Of a stretch of DNA of 64,000 nucleotides, positions 46,122 through 59,697 are shown one piece after another (position 1 is the stretch's first letter; the number at the start of each line of letters is the position of its first letter). A program made the translations under genes and the position numbers. The notes beneath the pieces were generated by a model. The model did not search any database, was not told the DNA's origin, and saw nothing but the letters and a program-made list of their open reading frames with translations. This DNA comes from Symbiotaphrina buchneri (Eukaryota > Ascomycota > Symbiotaphrinales > Symbiotaphrinaceae): the NCBI GenBank assembly GCA_001599915.1, contig BCIG01000028.1:248001-312000 (forward strand), given 5' to 3'.

Positions 46122-46744
46122 AGATCAGATTCGAATGACTTTGTGATATAATGACGCATTGGGTTTGTCATGGGCGGCCAATCCGCATCTGATCTTGTTG
46201 AAGTCGGGTTTGTTGCGTCTTGTTGGATACCCCTTGAAGCTTGTGTATTCATGTGTCAAATTAATCTTGCTATTACAGACTTACCATGACCTCCTATAAG
46301 CCTGACGTGTCCACGTAGATATGCTTCTGTGAGAAAAGTCCGTCACTAGAAACTCAGCAGCGCCTAGAGTGCGCGCTGCAAAGTAGTGAAATCGCCGCGT
46401 GTCTGATTTTTTTTGAAAATAGAATCGATACAGAAAAGACGCCCATGGAATACAGTGTGTCTGTGATAGTCACCTGCTTCAAAATGCATGTACTCGATCG
46501 TCGAAAGCGGGTGAAGTCCGAGTAAAAGTTTGACCCCTTTTCCTGTCGCTTTCCCCTTGACTCGACCTCACAGGGCTGAAAGTGGGAAATTTGGCAGAGA
46601 GCGGAATTTATCCGCGCGGGCGGGGGCTAAGCATTGGACCAGAGGCCATCGGCGGGTAATAAGTGGGAGCTTGGCCGCTTCGGTTGTGCGGCACTACGCC
46701 CTCGGCCTTAGTGCAAGCACGAAAGGCGAAATAATAATGGCTCC
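46122..46744. other. Intergenic
   Basis: About 620 bp between the kelch stop and the first recognisable MFS codons. I found none of the missing 5' part of the MFS gene here. Confidence 0.5.
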
Positions 46745-47428
46745 TTCATCGTCATCGTAGCAGAGCCGCTTCTGCGCCGCATCATCCTCGCTCACAAGCG
46801 TGACCCCGAAACCGGTCGTCCATATCCGGAAGCCTCCGTTTCAGTCGTCTGCATCGCCGCCGTCCTCGCTCCCATCGGCGAAATCTGGTTCGCCTGGACT
46901 TGCTACCCGACGTCCATCCACTGGATTTGGAGCATCCTGGCCGGCATACCGTTCGGAATGGGGAACACGGCCTGCTTCATCTACGCGCAGAACTACATCG
47001 CCGGGTCGTACGGGCGGTACGCCGCGTCCGCGCTGGCGGGGAACGCCGTGGTGCGGTCCTTCTTCGGCGGCACGCTGCCGCTCGCCGGGCCGAGCATGTA
47101 CGCCAGCCTGGACCCGAACTGGGCGGGCACGCTGCTCGGCCTGCTCGAAGTGGTCCTCATCCCTATCCCCTTTGTCTTCTACAAGTATGGCCATATTGTC
47201 CGCCAGAAGAGCGCCCTCATTAGCACCATGCAGCAGGAGAAGCTCAAGCTTGAGCGCAAGCGCGCGAGAGGTCTGGAGAGGGATCATCGCCATGCGCCGC
47301 CGGATCTGGAGAAGGCCCCGCAGGCGGTGGATGAGGAGCTGGAGAAGGCGGCTGGCACCCAGCCTGCGAGGATCGCGGTGCAGGATGAAGATGTGCAGAT
47401 TGCGCCTGTGGAGGAGTTGAAGGCTTAG
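46745..47428 (+). pseudogene. 5'-truncated MFS transporter, C-terminal third only
   Basis: A continuous frame encodes about 227 residues, from IVAEPLLRRIILAHKRDPET through roughly four or five membrane helices (IPFGMGNTACFIYAQNYIAG, ALAGNAVVRSFFGGTLPL, GTLLGLLEVVLIPIPFVFYK) to a charged tail ending EELKA. This is the C-terminal part of a DHA1-type drug transporter. A stop (TAG 46709-46711) lies shortly upstream in the same frame, and no helices 1-7 are present in the preceding kilobase. The GC-rich codon use of the fragment contrasts with its flanks. It is most simply a deletion or rearrangement remnant. A misassembly joining two loci is the alternative. Confidence 0.75.
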
Positions 47429-50400
47429 AACTGCTGTTACATCTCAGACTTAGGATCGGTAACATCAAGATTTAATAGATTAGGGGACCGTATGGCTTTT
47501 GAGCTTGGGTGTATATAGAAGGGTGCCATATTATTGCATAGATACCAATAGAAGGAAAGGCTGGACATAGAATTATATGCATACAGGCTTGTATATAGAC
47601 CCATGGACCCCGGTTCTCAGTCATAGAATATTAATAGTTTGTCAATGCGATTTCCCAACATCTAGTCTGCAATTCTAAGCAGACCATGGGTTATGGGACC
47701 CATACCTAAAGTAGGAATCATGATGTATATGGTCTGTTTTGAACGTAATACTGGGTCCCTTTGGCTGGCCCTCTGCTCTGTCTAGCAGACTCAGTAAATT
47801 CATGCATATGAATCGGTGAGGCAGACAACGGTGAGCAGCGGGTCTCTGCAGATTATGATCTCTGATGTCACTGGGAACCTGCGGTCATGAAGACCGTGAA
47901 TAAGTGTAGAACCAATCAGTAGCTCTCAGTTGCAGTGAAGGCAGACTGGTATAAATGACGGCGGAACAGTGAATATGAAACATGTATGATGTTGGAGCGT
48001 GTATATGTCTATTAGCAGGGCATATATACTCCAGCAATGCTGCTCAAACCTTCGGTCAACATCAACGAGAAGCGCATTATCCGGAAAAGAGCGCTCTGAA
48101 CCATCTCACCTCCTCGCCTTGGGACTCTCACCGGCCTCGGTTTCAGGGGAGAAAGAGTCACCGATGTGCTACCGAGCAAACACCCATTACCAACGCTGTA
48201 GCCACTCTCACCGCAGCATCAAACAATGCCAGAACGCTCGAGCACAGCATATTCCCCCGGACGAGTGCGATCACTTCATCATCTTCAGAGACTTTGCCGA
48301 GAGTGCATGGACCGTTCGGAATTACAGCAGTAAATGCCCAGCTTGCAGAGAGGTTGAAGCAAGGGAACCGCAATCTGGACACGGCTGGGCCAAATGGAAA
48401 GACAGGGCTGAGGCAGAAGGCCGGATCTGGGGCGGTTGGAGACAGTGGAGCGAGGCGGTAGGATCTAGGCACGAAACGCCCGACTATGGCTTGATGGTGC
48501 AAGCTTCGGTTTTCCCGGGAATAAGAGGACGGGAGGTAGACAAGTGACGGTGAGTATTGAGAGCCCGTTGCCCATTCTCCGAGAAGAACTGCCGCTGATC
48601 CGTGGCTCAGCTTGTGAGATGTCTCCATGTGACTGAGCTCAACCGAAGGAAAGAAGTCACCAGTGCTCAGCTTCGTGAATGAAGAAACGGTCAATGGAAC
48701 AAAGGCTGCCACAATTCCACTTGTCTCCCGCATTTCCCAAGATCTGTTGCACCACGTCTTCGACGTATCACATGCCATGATGAGGAGCACCTGCCTGGTA
48801 TGGTTGGCTCCAAACGCCGTGACCGGGATGGAAATAGAGATCAAGTCCCGCGATCGAATAGCATCGAAGACCTGGAAACTGGTAGAAACAACAACTCGAC
48901 CGTGATATTTCAGCCTATCGAAAGCACCCAAGGACCTGAGAGGCAGATAAGCGCCAGGGTATAGATATGGCGCAGGCCGAAAGATCGGCCAAAGGAACTT
49001 GGAAGCAAGGGCTCCTAGAATTCCAGCTGAGGTAAAGAAATGAATGCATCGAAGTAGTTTGTAAATGATCGACAATGCAATCTTACGAAATACAATTAAC
49101 CCGTAGGGCTGAAATCTCAGGGTGATTTGGTGAGATGCGGTAGATGCACCCGTAAGTCAGACAAGCCGCGCTAAGTCAACCGTAACGTTCCAAAGAGCTT
49201 GCTTGGCCGTCTGGAGACTCGACCACCAAGGCATCCGAGCAACTGAAAAGCAAATCTGTGCTTTAAGTTCGATTGACGACCATGGGCTATGGTCTCACCT
49301 AAGCACTCTATGGCAGGTAGCACAGACCGATTTGCGTCACCTGCGACGAGCGTGAGGAGGCAGCAAAGACTACGAGTTCCTTAGTCCGGGGGCTAGACTG
49401 GGGGCCGGCATGGCACGACAGGTAGGTGCGGTGTACATCACCCACAACACTCACCCTTTGCTGCCTGGATTCTGCCCTAGGACGGCGATCGACACGAAGT
49501 CTTAGACGGCCAACTTCCTCCACGAAGCCCTCCCGACCGCCATAAGCAGCATAGGAGGGAGGAGCGGACATGATGCCCTCCTTATCAGTTGCGGAAACTC
49601 TCGTACAGGCCGGGCATTGTCCGAAAAGGAGATATCCGGTGAGGCACAGCATCGTACCACACGGAGTCGCAGGTGCAACAGGGATGTGTCGCAGTCCATT
49701 ACCAGAATTGACCTAGCTGTACCAGACACTGCCCCTGCTTGTTGTGTGTTTCCCATATCCACTGGGCTACGAAACGTGGCTTTCAGAGTGGAGATTGCGA
49801 ACGGATGGCGCATCTGAATGGGCTCGAGCTTGTCGACCACATGGAATTCTTATGGGCGCCGGAAAGGACCATTGCACCTCACCTCGATAAAGTCGGTCTG
49901 TCGCAAAGCACAGGTGCTGCCTCCCGTTGACTTGATTGTACGGCAGTTACCTACCTACCTACTCCACCTCTGCTTACCTTGGTACGGTAGTACTCGTAGA
50001 CCTTCAACTCGACGGCGGCGCACAGACAGCTAAACCCCCAGGGACTTTCCTTGAGGGGAGACCTCTCACATGATTGATAATCTCTCGTCGCCTTATCCCT
50101 GCGCATTTTAGTCTGTCGATCTGGAGTGGTGAAAGGGGATTGCGACTGATCCTCAACGGTCTTACGACCTTGAAAACGCTCTTCGCCTATATGGCTGGCC
50201 GGCTGGAAGACGGCTGTTTTGGCCATCCAGATAAGCTTGCCAAGGCAGACAGACAAGCTTCAGACGGTTGCTGTAGACCGAGTAAGTTTGTCGCTACTGG
50301 GCCACTGGCGGCGGGGAAAAGGCACTAAAAGATTAGGGGATTCGTCCTCTCCCGCACACCGAGTAATTAATTCTGCGTACACGGCCCCGAAGGGATACAG

Positions 50401-51336
50401 CGACTGGCGGTGATCGGCCCGTGCACTGCCTTCCCTGCCGGTAGGTACCTTACCTCAAGTTGCGTGATCCTGGAAATATGGGACGGGATATGAAGATTTC
50501 ATTTCCTTGCTGTTGCTCTAGGGTGTGCGAGCTATTGACTCCGCCGTTTCCTTTTGGAGCAGCTGCCCGGCCTCACATTGCCTCAAAAATCAAGTGATAT
50601 CTTGTCGCAAATGTTGGCCGGCTATCGGACTCGGAGTTTAGTTCCTCGTCAGGGGTTTGCCCGTCTCGAGCCATGAACAGCCATGGTGATCGGATGGCCA
50701 AATATGACCTCTGATTGGGCCGAACTACGAGTGGGCCGGTTCCCGTCTCCACGGTAAAGCATGCCTTTACCGCCTGCGCCCATGCAACCAGCCAACCAGC
50801 CAACCCTGCTAGCTCTGTCCCCTCCACGAGTGACGGGATGAGCGTTAATTTGCTTGGGACCTGCACGAAACTCTCCTCAGCCGCACGCGGACCTCCAGTC
50901 TAGGACAGTCCACTTTCTGACTTGGTGGCTTTGATCGTCGTCAAGCCCACCGTTAGCCATGGAGGCGTGGTCCGAAGCTGCTGCAGATATCCTTTGGGGA
51001 TCCCGCGCCTCAACCTCTGTTTATGAAGAGCTTTCTGTTACTTTCTTTTCTTGAGTTACTACTTCATGCAAGCAAAGTCACCTCTTCAACAGTGCGTGGT
51101 TTTGTCTTTTTTGATAGCTGCTCATCTCGTGCTTTGCTTCAAGTTGCCGACTGTCCACAAGTGAGAGCACCTTCATCCTTCCACCGCTAGCAAACCCTGG
51201 GACTCTAGATATTGTTTCCTTTTGGTTGTCGACAAGCCGTGGAGGTCCTGCTGCTATTGGATGGTCCTTTGGTTACTGCGAACGATCATAAACTTTCAAT
51301 GCGACACTGGATAACGATCTTACGAGATATGAGATT
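47429..51336. other. Gene-poor stretch of about 3.9 kb with overlapping long open frames
   Basis: Nothing here is recognisable. Between 47982 and 49075 unusually long open frames overlap: minus 48158-49075 (305 codons from a TTG, 206 from the first ATG) and plus 47982-48461 and 47999-48547. One strand may carry or have carried a gene, but no domain settles which. The right-hand 2 kb should include the promoter of the regulator at 51337. Confidence 0.4.
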
Positions 51337-54180
51337 ATGAACCACCATACTGCATTGCTTGAGCGCAACGTTGCGCCATATCGACAAATGGCTGAGAATA
51401 CGACCATACGACCGTCCGCTCTCAATCGCAGAGCGGCGGTAAATGCGCCACGGAGAAGCAGTCGACAACAGTCGAGATCGTCATCCACTCAGCTCTTTGG
51501 ATTTCCAGATGCCAATACCACAACCTGCTGGCCTTCTTTTCCTCGTCAAAGTATGCCTGCGACTTCTGCAATCTTGAGAGCAGAACGAGAGCCATCCCCT
51601 GATTTGACCCCTACGACCCGCCGCATTAGCAAAGCCAAGAAAGGGAAGCGTGTACACAGATGTGACCATGTTAAAGATGGAAAAGTGTGCGGAAAGGTCA
51701 GCACTCTTGCTCCAGGATTGAGTTCATGTACTGAGGCAGGATCAGACATTTACGCGTGCTGAACATCTGCGGTAAGAGACTGTAGGATCTTCCAGCCCGG
51801 GAAAGAGACTGACACCTTCTCAGGCGACACCAGTTGAATTACGGTCCGGACGCCTTCGAGTGCCCTGTTACCAACTGCGGCCAGACATTTCGAAGACAAG
51901 ACCTGCTCAAGCGCCACATGGTTCGACAGTATGTTTAATATAGACACAGTTTATGCCGACCCACTGACGAGTTGCAGCCACCCTTTCCATGATGGCGATC
52001 CTCACAATGTGGAACAGAGCCAATCAGGGCTCAGTCCAGGTCTCACCTCAGCTGGAGACTTTCTCGGTCGAGACGTGAGGCGGAATATTGAGCCAACCAT
52101 CGAAGCGTTTGACGAGGCTCAAGCTTCCGTATCCACTGCAGACTTTCCTCTACTGACGTCTCTACCCGCATTCACGTATACCCTGCCTACTCCTCTTGCG
52201 CCTCACGCTGAGTCGCATATAAGTATGGTCGATTACCGACCAGATCCGGAAGGCCTAGGCCTGGGATTCGAATTTTCAAGAAAATCGTCGCTATCATCCG
52301 GTTCGCAAAGCTGCAACGCTTCTTTTCCACAATCTTCCCGTGCTGGTCAAATTGGAGAAGATATCTTCCAACTGCACTTTGACCGAGCCTCCTCTGCAGC
52401 CCCAGTAATGCAGCCATGGTACGATTCGCACCATGACTCGGCCGGGACTACCAAGTCACCTTCACCTGCAAGTTCGACATCGTCGCACTGGGCTGTTGCT
52501 CCCAGTTTTTCGAGTGCTCCACTACTGCCGACCCTTCCACTACCTGACATCATGGAGTCCGCTGAAAAGATCGATACTATGAACCCCTCGGTCGAAAGTT
52601 CTATAGAACCGCAACTGCTAGGCAACGAATGTAGCAAATGGCGTGGCTTAAAGATGCTGTTTACAGATGCTGGAACCAACGAAGGCCTAGAATGGCTGGA
52701 AGATACGCTTTTCGATCAATACATAGAGCAATATTGGGAACATTTTCATCCATATCATCCGATCCTGCACAGGCCTACATTTGACCCATCTCACGTTAAC
52801 CCTCTCCTGGCTGCTGCAATGTCAGCTATCGGAGCGACATTTTCAGGGACGCTACAGTCAGAGAAGCATGCCCAAGCCATTTGCAAAGCTTGCGTACAAC
52901 ATGTAGCTATGGTTAGTATTCCTCAATTACTTGTCTCAAACTCGGTGTCTTATCACCTTCGCAGGGGTCTCCCGTAAACAAGAAACCATGGTTGCCGCAC
53001 ATCCAGGCGGTATTATTACTGGAATGCTTCGCAAAACTGCGCGCTCAACGACCAGAAATACAATTATCGGACCGCTTTCGGACATTGTACACAAGTGTAA
53101 GTATTTGAGCAGAATGTTCCACTCATTGCTAAACTCGACGACTAGCTGCTCGAAGATTCCCCACAGCAACTGGGTGACTCCATGGCCGAGTTGCGAAAGT
53201 TGCCCCGGAGGGCGGCCTATGATGATCTCTACTCAGCGTGGGAGTCTTGGTCGGAAGTTGAAGCTCGAAGACGAGCAATATTGTTGGCTTTCCTTCTTGA
53301 CACCCAGCAAGCCATATTTTTCGAGGAGGAGCCAATCTCCCCATTCCAACATCTTGCCCCAAATGAGGATATTAGCCCGGCGTTTCCCTGCCCTTCCATC
53401 CTGTGGGAGGCAGGCTCCATTCCGGAATGGCACAAGAGGAGTCGCGGGTACAAAGATCTCTGCATAAAAGATGCAGCTGAGTTGGCACGTGGGCACGGTG
53501 TCTCGCTGGACTGTTTTCAGAGCACCGTCCTTTCATTCTACCGGGTAGCAACGGCGGCCGGTGGTTCGACGCAAGCAGTACATGATGATCTGATGGCAAT
53601 ATCTCTCATGGTTCCAAGGTCTGACAAGCAATCTGATACAGTCAGACATATATCATTCGACCTCGATATAGCCTACAACACTCCAATCAACGCGCTTCTC
53701 GCCGTTTCAGGGGAAAGTTGGGTTCTGGGAAGAAAGCTCGTCGATATAAATGACTTTGAAGCGGCTAAGCTTCGATTGCGGGAATGGGTTTCCACAGACG
53801 ACGCCAAACGTGCCCTCTGGGCAGCCGTGCAGCGGTTACGTCAAGCATTCCAGAACGACCGGCGAGGCCTAGCCACTCCATGGATCAACTACCTGGCGGC
53901 GCTTGTGTGTTGGGCGTATGGCTATGCGACAAAACCACCGCTAGCCATAGCCCAAACCACACGAGGCCCTGCAGCAAGGGAGGAGATGTGGAAGTACCTG
54001 GACAGGATGGATGTTACTACTTGGCAGGATATTGGAGCTGTGGATCAAGCTTGGAGGACTCAGGGGCTATTGGAATGCGTGCGGGCGCAACTCGCGGGAA
54101 ATAAAGGGGCACTGCTCAACGAGGCGCATGGGGTTCTGGAACGCTTGGTTGAGGGGCGAGCAAGGATGTGTAGTTTTTGA
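51337..54180 (+). CDS. C2H2 zinc-finger transcription factor with Fungal_trans domain
   Basis: Six exons: 51337-51696, 51746-51771, 51824-51928, 51978-52911, 52965-53096 and 53146-54180, giving 863 residues. The five introns are 49-53 nt. The small exons build two adjacent fingers: CDHVKDGKVCGKTFTRAEHL followed by RRHQLNY, then FECPVTNCGQTFRRQDLLKR with HMVRQH. The first finger has Tyr where the last His ligand is expected. A Ser/Pro-rich middle follows, then a Fungal_trans-like helical region starting near QYIEQYWEHFHPYHPILHRP and running to the C-terminus. Members are nuclear regulators of metabolism. The target is unknown and no neighbouring pathway suggests one. ATG 51388 (MAENTT) is an alternative start. 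Confidence 0.9.
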
Positions 54181-57100
54181 TAGTGATATGTGTGCTTATG
54201 AGTATATGCACTGTAATACTACACTCGATACTCTCTCAATCTGTAGGTAGCGCAGTTGTTCGCCCGGATCACGTTGCATGATCTCCGTCTCAGTGACCCC
54301 TGGCTTATCCAACGGGACCACTTGCTCAGGCATTCAGGGTGACAATGCTGTGCTATATGGGTAAATAAGAAACCATAACTCTGGAAATGGTCCTCCGAGA
54401 ATTTAGTTTACTATGAGATCAAGCTGCATGAGGTCTCCGACACGCACGACGGATCACCACTCCTGATCAAGGAGTATTTCCATCCACCGGATATCACTTC
54501 TTGCAAGGGGCTGTGCCGCAAAGCCACATCGGGCCTATCACACCAAACCGGGCCTATGTACCGGACGCCAAATGACGACGCCGACACCTTGTCGCATGAC
54601 CCCGCTCTCCGAAGAGCTATCCGGAGGCTCTGGTCCGCCAATTGCATCGGCAAGACTTCTGAAAAGGGAAATTTTATGTTTTCTCAGCTCGGGCATCGCT
54701 AGGCGCTGATGTTGCTGATAATACCTGAACCATGACCAACTCGTTGGTTCTATTTGCTTTGCCCCTCTCTGCGTCTTTCTCTGGTGTTCTGCGAGGGAAC
54801 TGGTTTCGGATCTCTGCGCACCGTCATAATGTCTGCCTGTCTGCCCCGCGCGTCCATGCCGATGTTGGATTCGTACATCTCTCTTGCTCGGCCATTAATC
54901 TTCGGATCGAAAGAGGGCGCAGGTGAATGGGAAACCTGTTTGCATCCATGTCGTTCCTGTGACAGGGGAATCATTTTATTTTTCATGATTGATATATAAT
55001 TGTTTCTCCTGGTGGATTGCTTGTCTTTAGTGTGCTTCTTTATCCACACGTTTGCCATCCCATGGCCTAGGCCCGGGGCGATCTCCGTCCAGATTGACTG
55101 CCGAAAGAGCTCTGCAAGGCTGGAGATTCCTCAGCTCACACACGAACATGGAATCCACGAGCTCCTGAAAAAAGACCGTGGCAGCACCAACCTCTATGGG
55201 TATGAAATAGGGCAGTGCAGTACGTATAGTCTCCCCGTCAGGGAATTCGCAGAAACCCACAATTGCCTCTTATTAATCTTTCCCACAGATGGACCTCTCA
55301 GCGGCAGCGGCAACGCCTCAGAAACCCTATGCATGAAGGAGTTGAGTCCTTTCTCCGGCAAAATGAAGGAGCATAAGAGCTGCTGGATCTGCCAGATGCC
55401 GTTGACTACTTGAAACGGTACTCCAACGCCACCTACTCAGCAGGATGTGGGAACGGCTTGCTCACGACGGGGTCTGGTATATCGCAACCATCGCAGGACC
55501 AGCCTTCTACTTCATCGTCCCTTAACGAAAGACCAAAGTACGACACGAAGCCTACAGAACCTCCAAATAGAGTTCCTTCCATGCGAATGGCAGAATGACG
55601 GTACCTGAGAAGCCACGACACCGGGCCCAAACACGGCGGGTAGAAGACGCAGGAACTAGCTGGGGAAGCCAAGCAAGTCAGCAGCACGGTCAGCAATGAG
55701 CCGAAGGACTCAGGGGTTCAGGGATACCAAGGGGTAGCAATATCCGCCACCAGAGCAGCCGCCGCAAAAGCAGCTGGACTATCTGTGTTCCTAGCGAGAT
55801 TTGGTCGATGAATTTGCATGATGTTTCTGCTAGTAATAATTCTTCAATGCAGAGCATTTACACAACCTATGGGCTAAGACGCCCCAACCAGGGCGCGCGC
55901 GGGGAGCCTCAATAAGGCTCCCTATTGCAGTTTCCGTCGAGGCTGGCCCCCTCAGCTCCAGCAAGCCGGCGCAGGACCACTAGCCCTGCAGCGGATGTCG
56001 GCAGGAGCGAGTGCCCGTTGCTGGAAGAGGGGGAGGAACATAGGGGTGGGGTGAAACTGGGGGCAGTGCATGCAGATGTTACCGGGCAGTGCTATATCCA
56101 GCGGAACTGACTCGGAATGGTAAGGACCGAGTAAACAGCTGGAAAATGAGGAGCAGGACTGGGCAGGATTGAAATATCAAGTACAACGAATCTAATTGTG
56201 ATCAGCGATGGGAAAGAACTATATTGTTCTTGGTAAGAAAGGAATTTATTTTAGCGTCTATCCTGTCTTTCGGAGAAAAGAGACTTAAGAAAAAGCTATA
56301 TGTCACGTATGGAAGAACCATGCTCGCACGTCGGAATGTCTTGCTAGTGAGTCTTCTCGGTCATGTTTCCATGGCGTATCCGCGATGCTGGTGGAGAGAC
56401 TGGACCCATGTGAACAAACCGGTCATTTTGCGTACAAAAGCCTGATTAGCTCACGGTGTAGCAACAGACTTATCATCGTTAGACTAGGGTCTACTCGTCA
56501 ACTCGTCCCATGCTACCTGTTGCAGGGGCCAACTGATACCGCGGATAACCATACGATCGGAAGCTTGCTGGCTGAGCGGCATCGGGTCAAACGGTCCGCA
56601 GAGCGCAATCCGACAATCCTAGGTCCGCAAATGCTATCATCTTTCGCAATTGAGACATAATATCCCGCATTGCGAACCATGCACCGTGCAGGATGCTTCT
56701 GAGACACCGGGGTCGGGTGTTGACTTTCTGTCGTATGACCCGACACGCAGGTTAGCGTTAAGCCGGCGCTGGCTCAAAACAACGGCAAAGACCCCAGGGT
56801 CTGGTATCTGGGAGAAGCGGTGTAGCCGAAGCAGCGGGTCGGCCCACTGGGAAGAGAAGACTAAGGTGCCGGTAGGCAGCATCGACTAGAGGGTGTTGCG
56901 GTGGTCGAGATAAGAAGCAGAAAAGGGAAGAAGAACGAAGATCGAACGAGACGCTGTAACTAGCGTCGAAGAGCGGGGTAAACCAGAGCAGCATTGCACG
57001 GACTGAGGAAAGTGAATTGAGCCTCAATTTGAGAAGCCGGGCTTGAATTGGCAGAAGCAAACGCTTGGAAAAAGGGAACTAGGAATGCCGGATATCCTTA

Positions 57101-59697
57101 CTTGGATATTCCACTAGCACTATGTAAAGAGCCATCATACAGGCAGGAACACGCAGAAGTCACCGGTCGAACGTAAATGAGCCGACACTGAGCCGGCGAC
57201 GATCATTGTAGGAATTGGCACGAAATTGTGCTGCAACGATAAAGTCCGGCACAAGGCCCGAAGAAAGACGACAAGGGTATCAAATCGTGACAAACGCGGC
57301 AGAACAGAAAAGATCAGGCATCTTCCCAGTGACCCCGCATCTGTGGTAGTGCCTGAACAACCAGGCCAACGAGGTAACCTAGTACCGGCAAGTGCAGCGT
57401 ATTCGGCGCAGTCCACAAAGTTTTCTTAGGGTTTTATTCCCGGCCTGCACGCGAGCTAGATTCACTAATACCCAGAAGCGCGGGCCGGATGCAAAGCCTC
57501 TGTTCCCCGGCGACCTTCAGAGCCCGACCAAATGGTAAGGTAGAGGGCCGTTGAAGTATAATATGTTTTGACGCATGAGAGAACGGCTTCGCGGCTCCTT
57601 GAAGTTCGAAAACTACTACATCCCACATTTCTTGTGAAACTCGTAACACGGAAGCGTCCGAGCCTCTCAAATCCCATTCGAGCTGGCAGGGATTCCGATA
57701 TCCGGAGGCTGGGTGACGTTGCAGGTTGGAGTTCGTCTCAGTCTTGGCCACCGCTGCTATAATGATTCTAAGGGAGCTGCGAACCGGTGGGTCTCCATAA
57801 ATGTTCAGATACCTGCCGGGAGGAAAGAGCGGTGAAGGTATACGTGTGAGTTGTCAAGGCATCTTGACTTGACAGACTCCCCTTTAAGCGAGCAGGTACC
57901 ATGACATATGCCTGTGTCCCTTCGATCATGCACGACACATTCGATCTTGCAGCGAACCGTCGCAATTTGCCAATGTAGCGCTCGCGCGAAGTCGATATCA
58001 ATGTGTTATTGCTTAATTCATGTCGGAAAACTTCTGCGAGACAAGTGAAGAAAAGGCAGGTATTTGAGCCTCATTGCGCGGCCGTAGATTCTGCTCTGCT
58101 CTAGATTTCGCGGGCATGGGGTCAATGGCCTTAGGCTGGTCCTCCCCGACTTATTCTCCGGGTAGATAGCCAGACGAAGCCTGCTTCTCGGCTGGTACCG
58201 ACTGGTTGGTTGAATTGCGATAGAAAGACACAGCTAGCCTACTGGTCACCCTAGCTGACAGGCACACATGAACCCTGACCAGATCAATCTTGTCTCGCGG
58301 AAGATGGGAAGGCAGATACCACATATCGAGGTGACAGGGGATCCGGGCTTAACACGTTGCGGCAGGTCCGCAGGTTCGTGTGATTTAGGTAAATGGAGCA
58401 ATCGTAATTCGCAACGGCCGACAATGAGCCGGTCCAGACTAGTAATCCTAGCAAAAGCCTCGAGCTTTGGTTCGATACTTCATAGCAGATGTGGTATACT
58501 GCTAGGCCAGGGATTGCGGGCGGGATCTTCAAAAAGGGCGTGAGAAAGCGTTCATCCTAACGCATTGGACCCGGTTCCGTGCTGGTTGGGCAACGATGTT
58601 AGTGTGCACCCGCTTGTAAGGGCCAACGCATCAGATCCAGACTGAAATAATGGGGCTTAGATGGCTCCTAGCGCGGATACTGGTCGATGCGACTTGAATG
58701 TCTAGTCTACCCAGTGAAATGTCTGCTGGCCCTGCGACATTCCTGCACGCGCAATCATACTCCGGACAGATGTGCAAATTAGCAGGTCACGCTCTATTTT
58801 GCGGATCTTTGATGTTGCATATTCCCGACTTCCGGTATACGCGTAGAAGCCTGCTAGGACTTGCGACACTGAAGGGTTTAGCTCCAAAGTGCTCTAGCTG
58901 CATGCTGAGTATAAAAATGACCCCATACGTTGATACGGAGCAAGAAGATGTACTGCATCTGTCCCTATCCCATACTTGGCCTGCAAAGCAGACTCAAACT
59001 ATAGTTCGATAGCGACGTTATTGCCGGCCGCTTCGGGACGAGCCGCCTGCGTGACAGCTCCCTATTCGTTGACAGACAGCAGCTTCACCGCCGCCGGAGT
59101 GCGTGTGCCGCGCCCCCTTTCACGCCCCCTCAAGGGGAGATGGGCAAGATCAGGGAATGATCAGCCATGTGCGAATAGCAGGACCATGGTCTGGACATCC
59201 GTTTCCACTTGCCTGTTCGGACGAAGCCAGACATAAAGACGCCCGCTTCCCAAACTAACAGCAGAATAGTATCATTGGCGTCAGAACAGCTTTCGGTGTC
59301 TCGTCTTCTTCGTTCCATAAAGCCTATATCCTGTCACGACTGCAGCCGGGGCAGATCTAGTCGCGGCGCATCAGAAGAGACTGGTTCCAATTTTTATCGA
59401 CAGGTACGTATGTCGTCTAACTCGTCTGCAGCCCAGGCAAAGCCCCGTCCGAGTTAAGATGTCGGTGCACACAGTCTCTCCTAGAAGCAGAATAGCGCCT
59501 AGTCGTGATCACTGTCCGCATAGACCACCTCGTCAGCGGTCGGTCCGACGGCAGGAGAAAGTTGAACAGAGTAACCCATGGCTGACGATGAATATTAGCA
59601 GGAGCACCAGTATATCGAAAAGTGTCGAGGAAGCGCTTGTGCGGTGTGCTCAATCTTGAAGGTCTTCGGAGACTGCCCCGATCGCTCCTTGAACGAA
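54181..59697. other. Gene-poor stretch of about 5.5 kb
   Basis: I find no supported gene, RNA or transposon. One plus-strand frame is open for 107 codons at 54379-54702, with protein-like composition (for example LHEVSDTHDGSPLLIKEYF) but no suitable start or splice partner. Another open frame at 55000-55413 is similar in quality. These could be relics or orphan exons. The remaining open frames look like chance. Confidence 0.45.
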
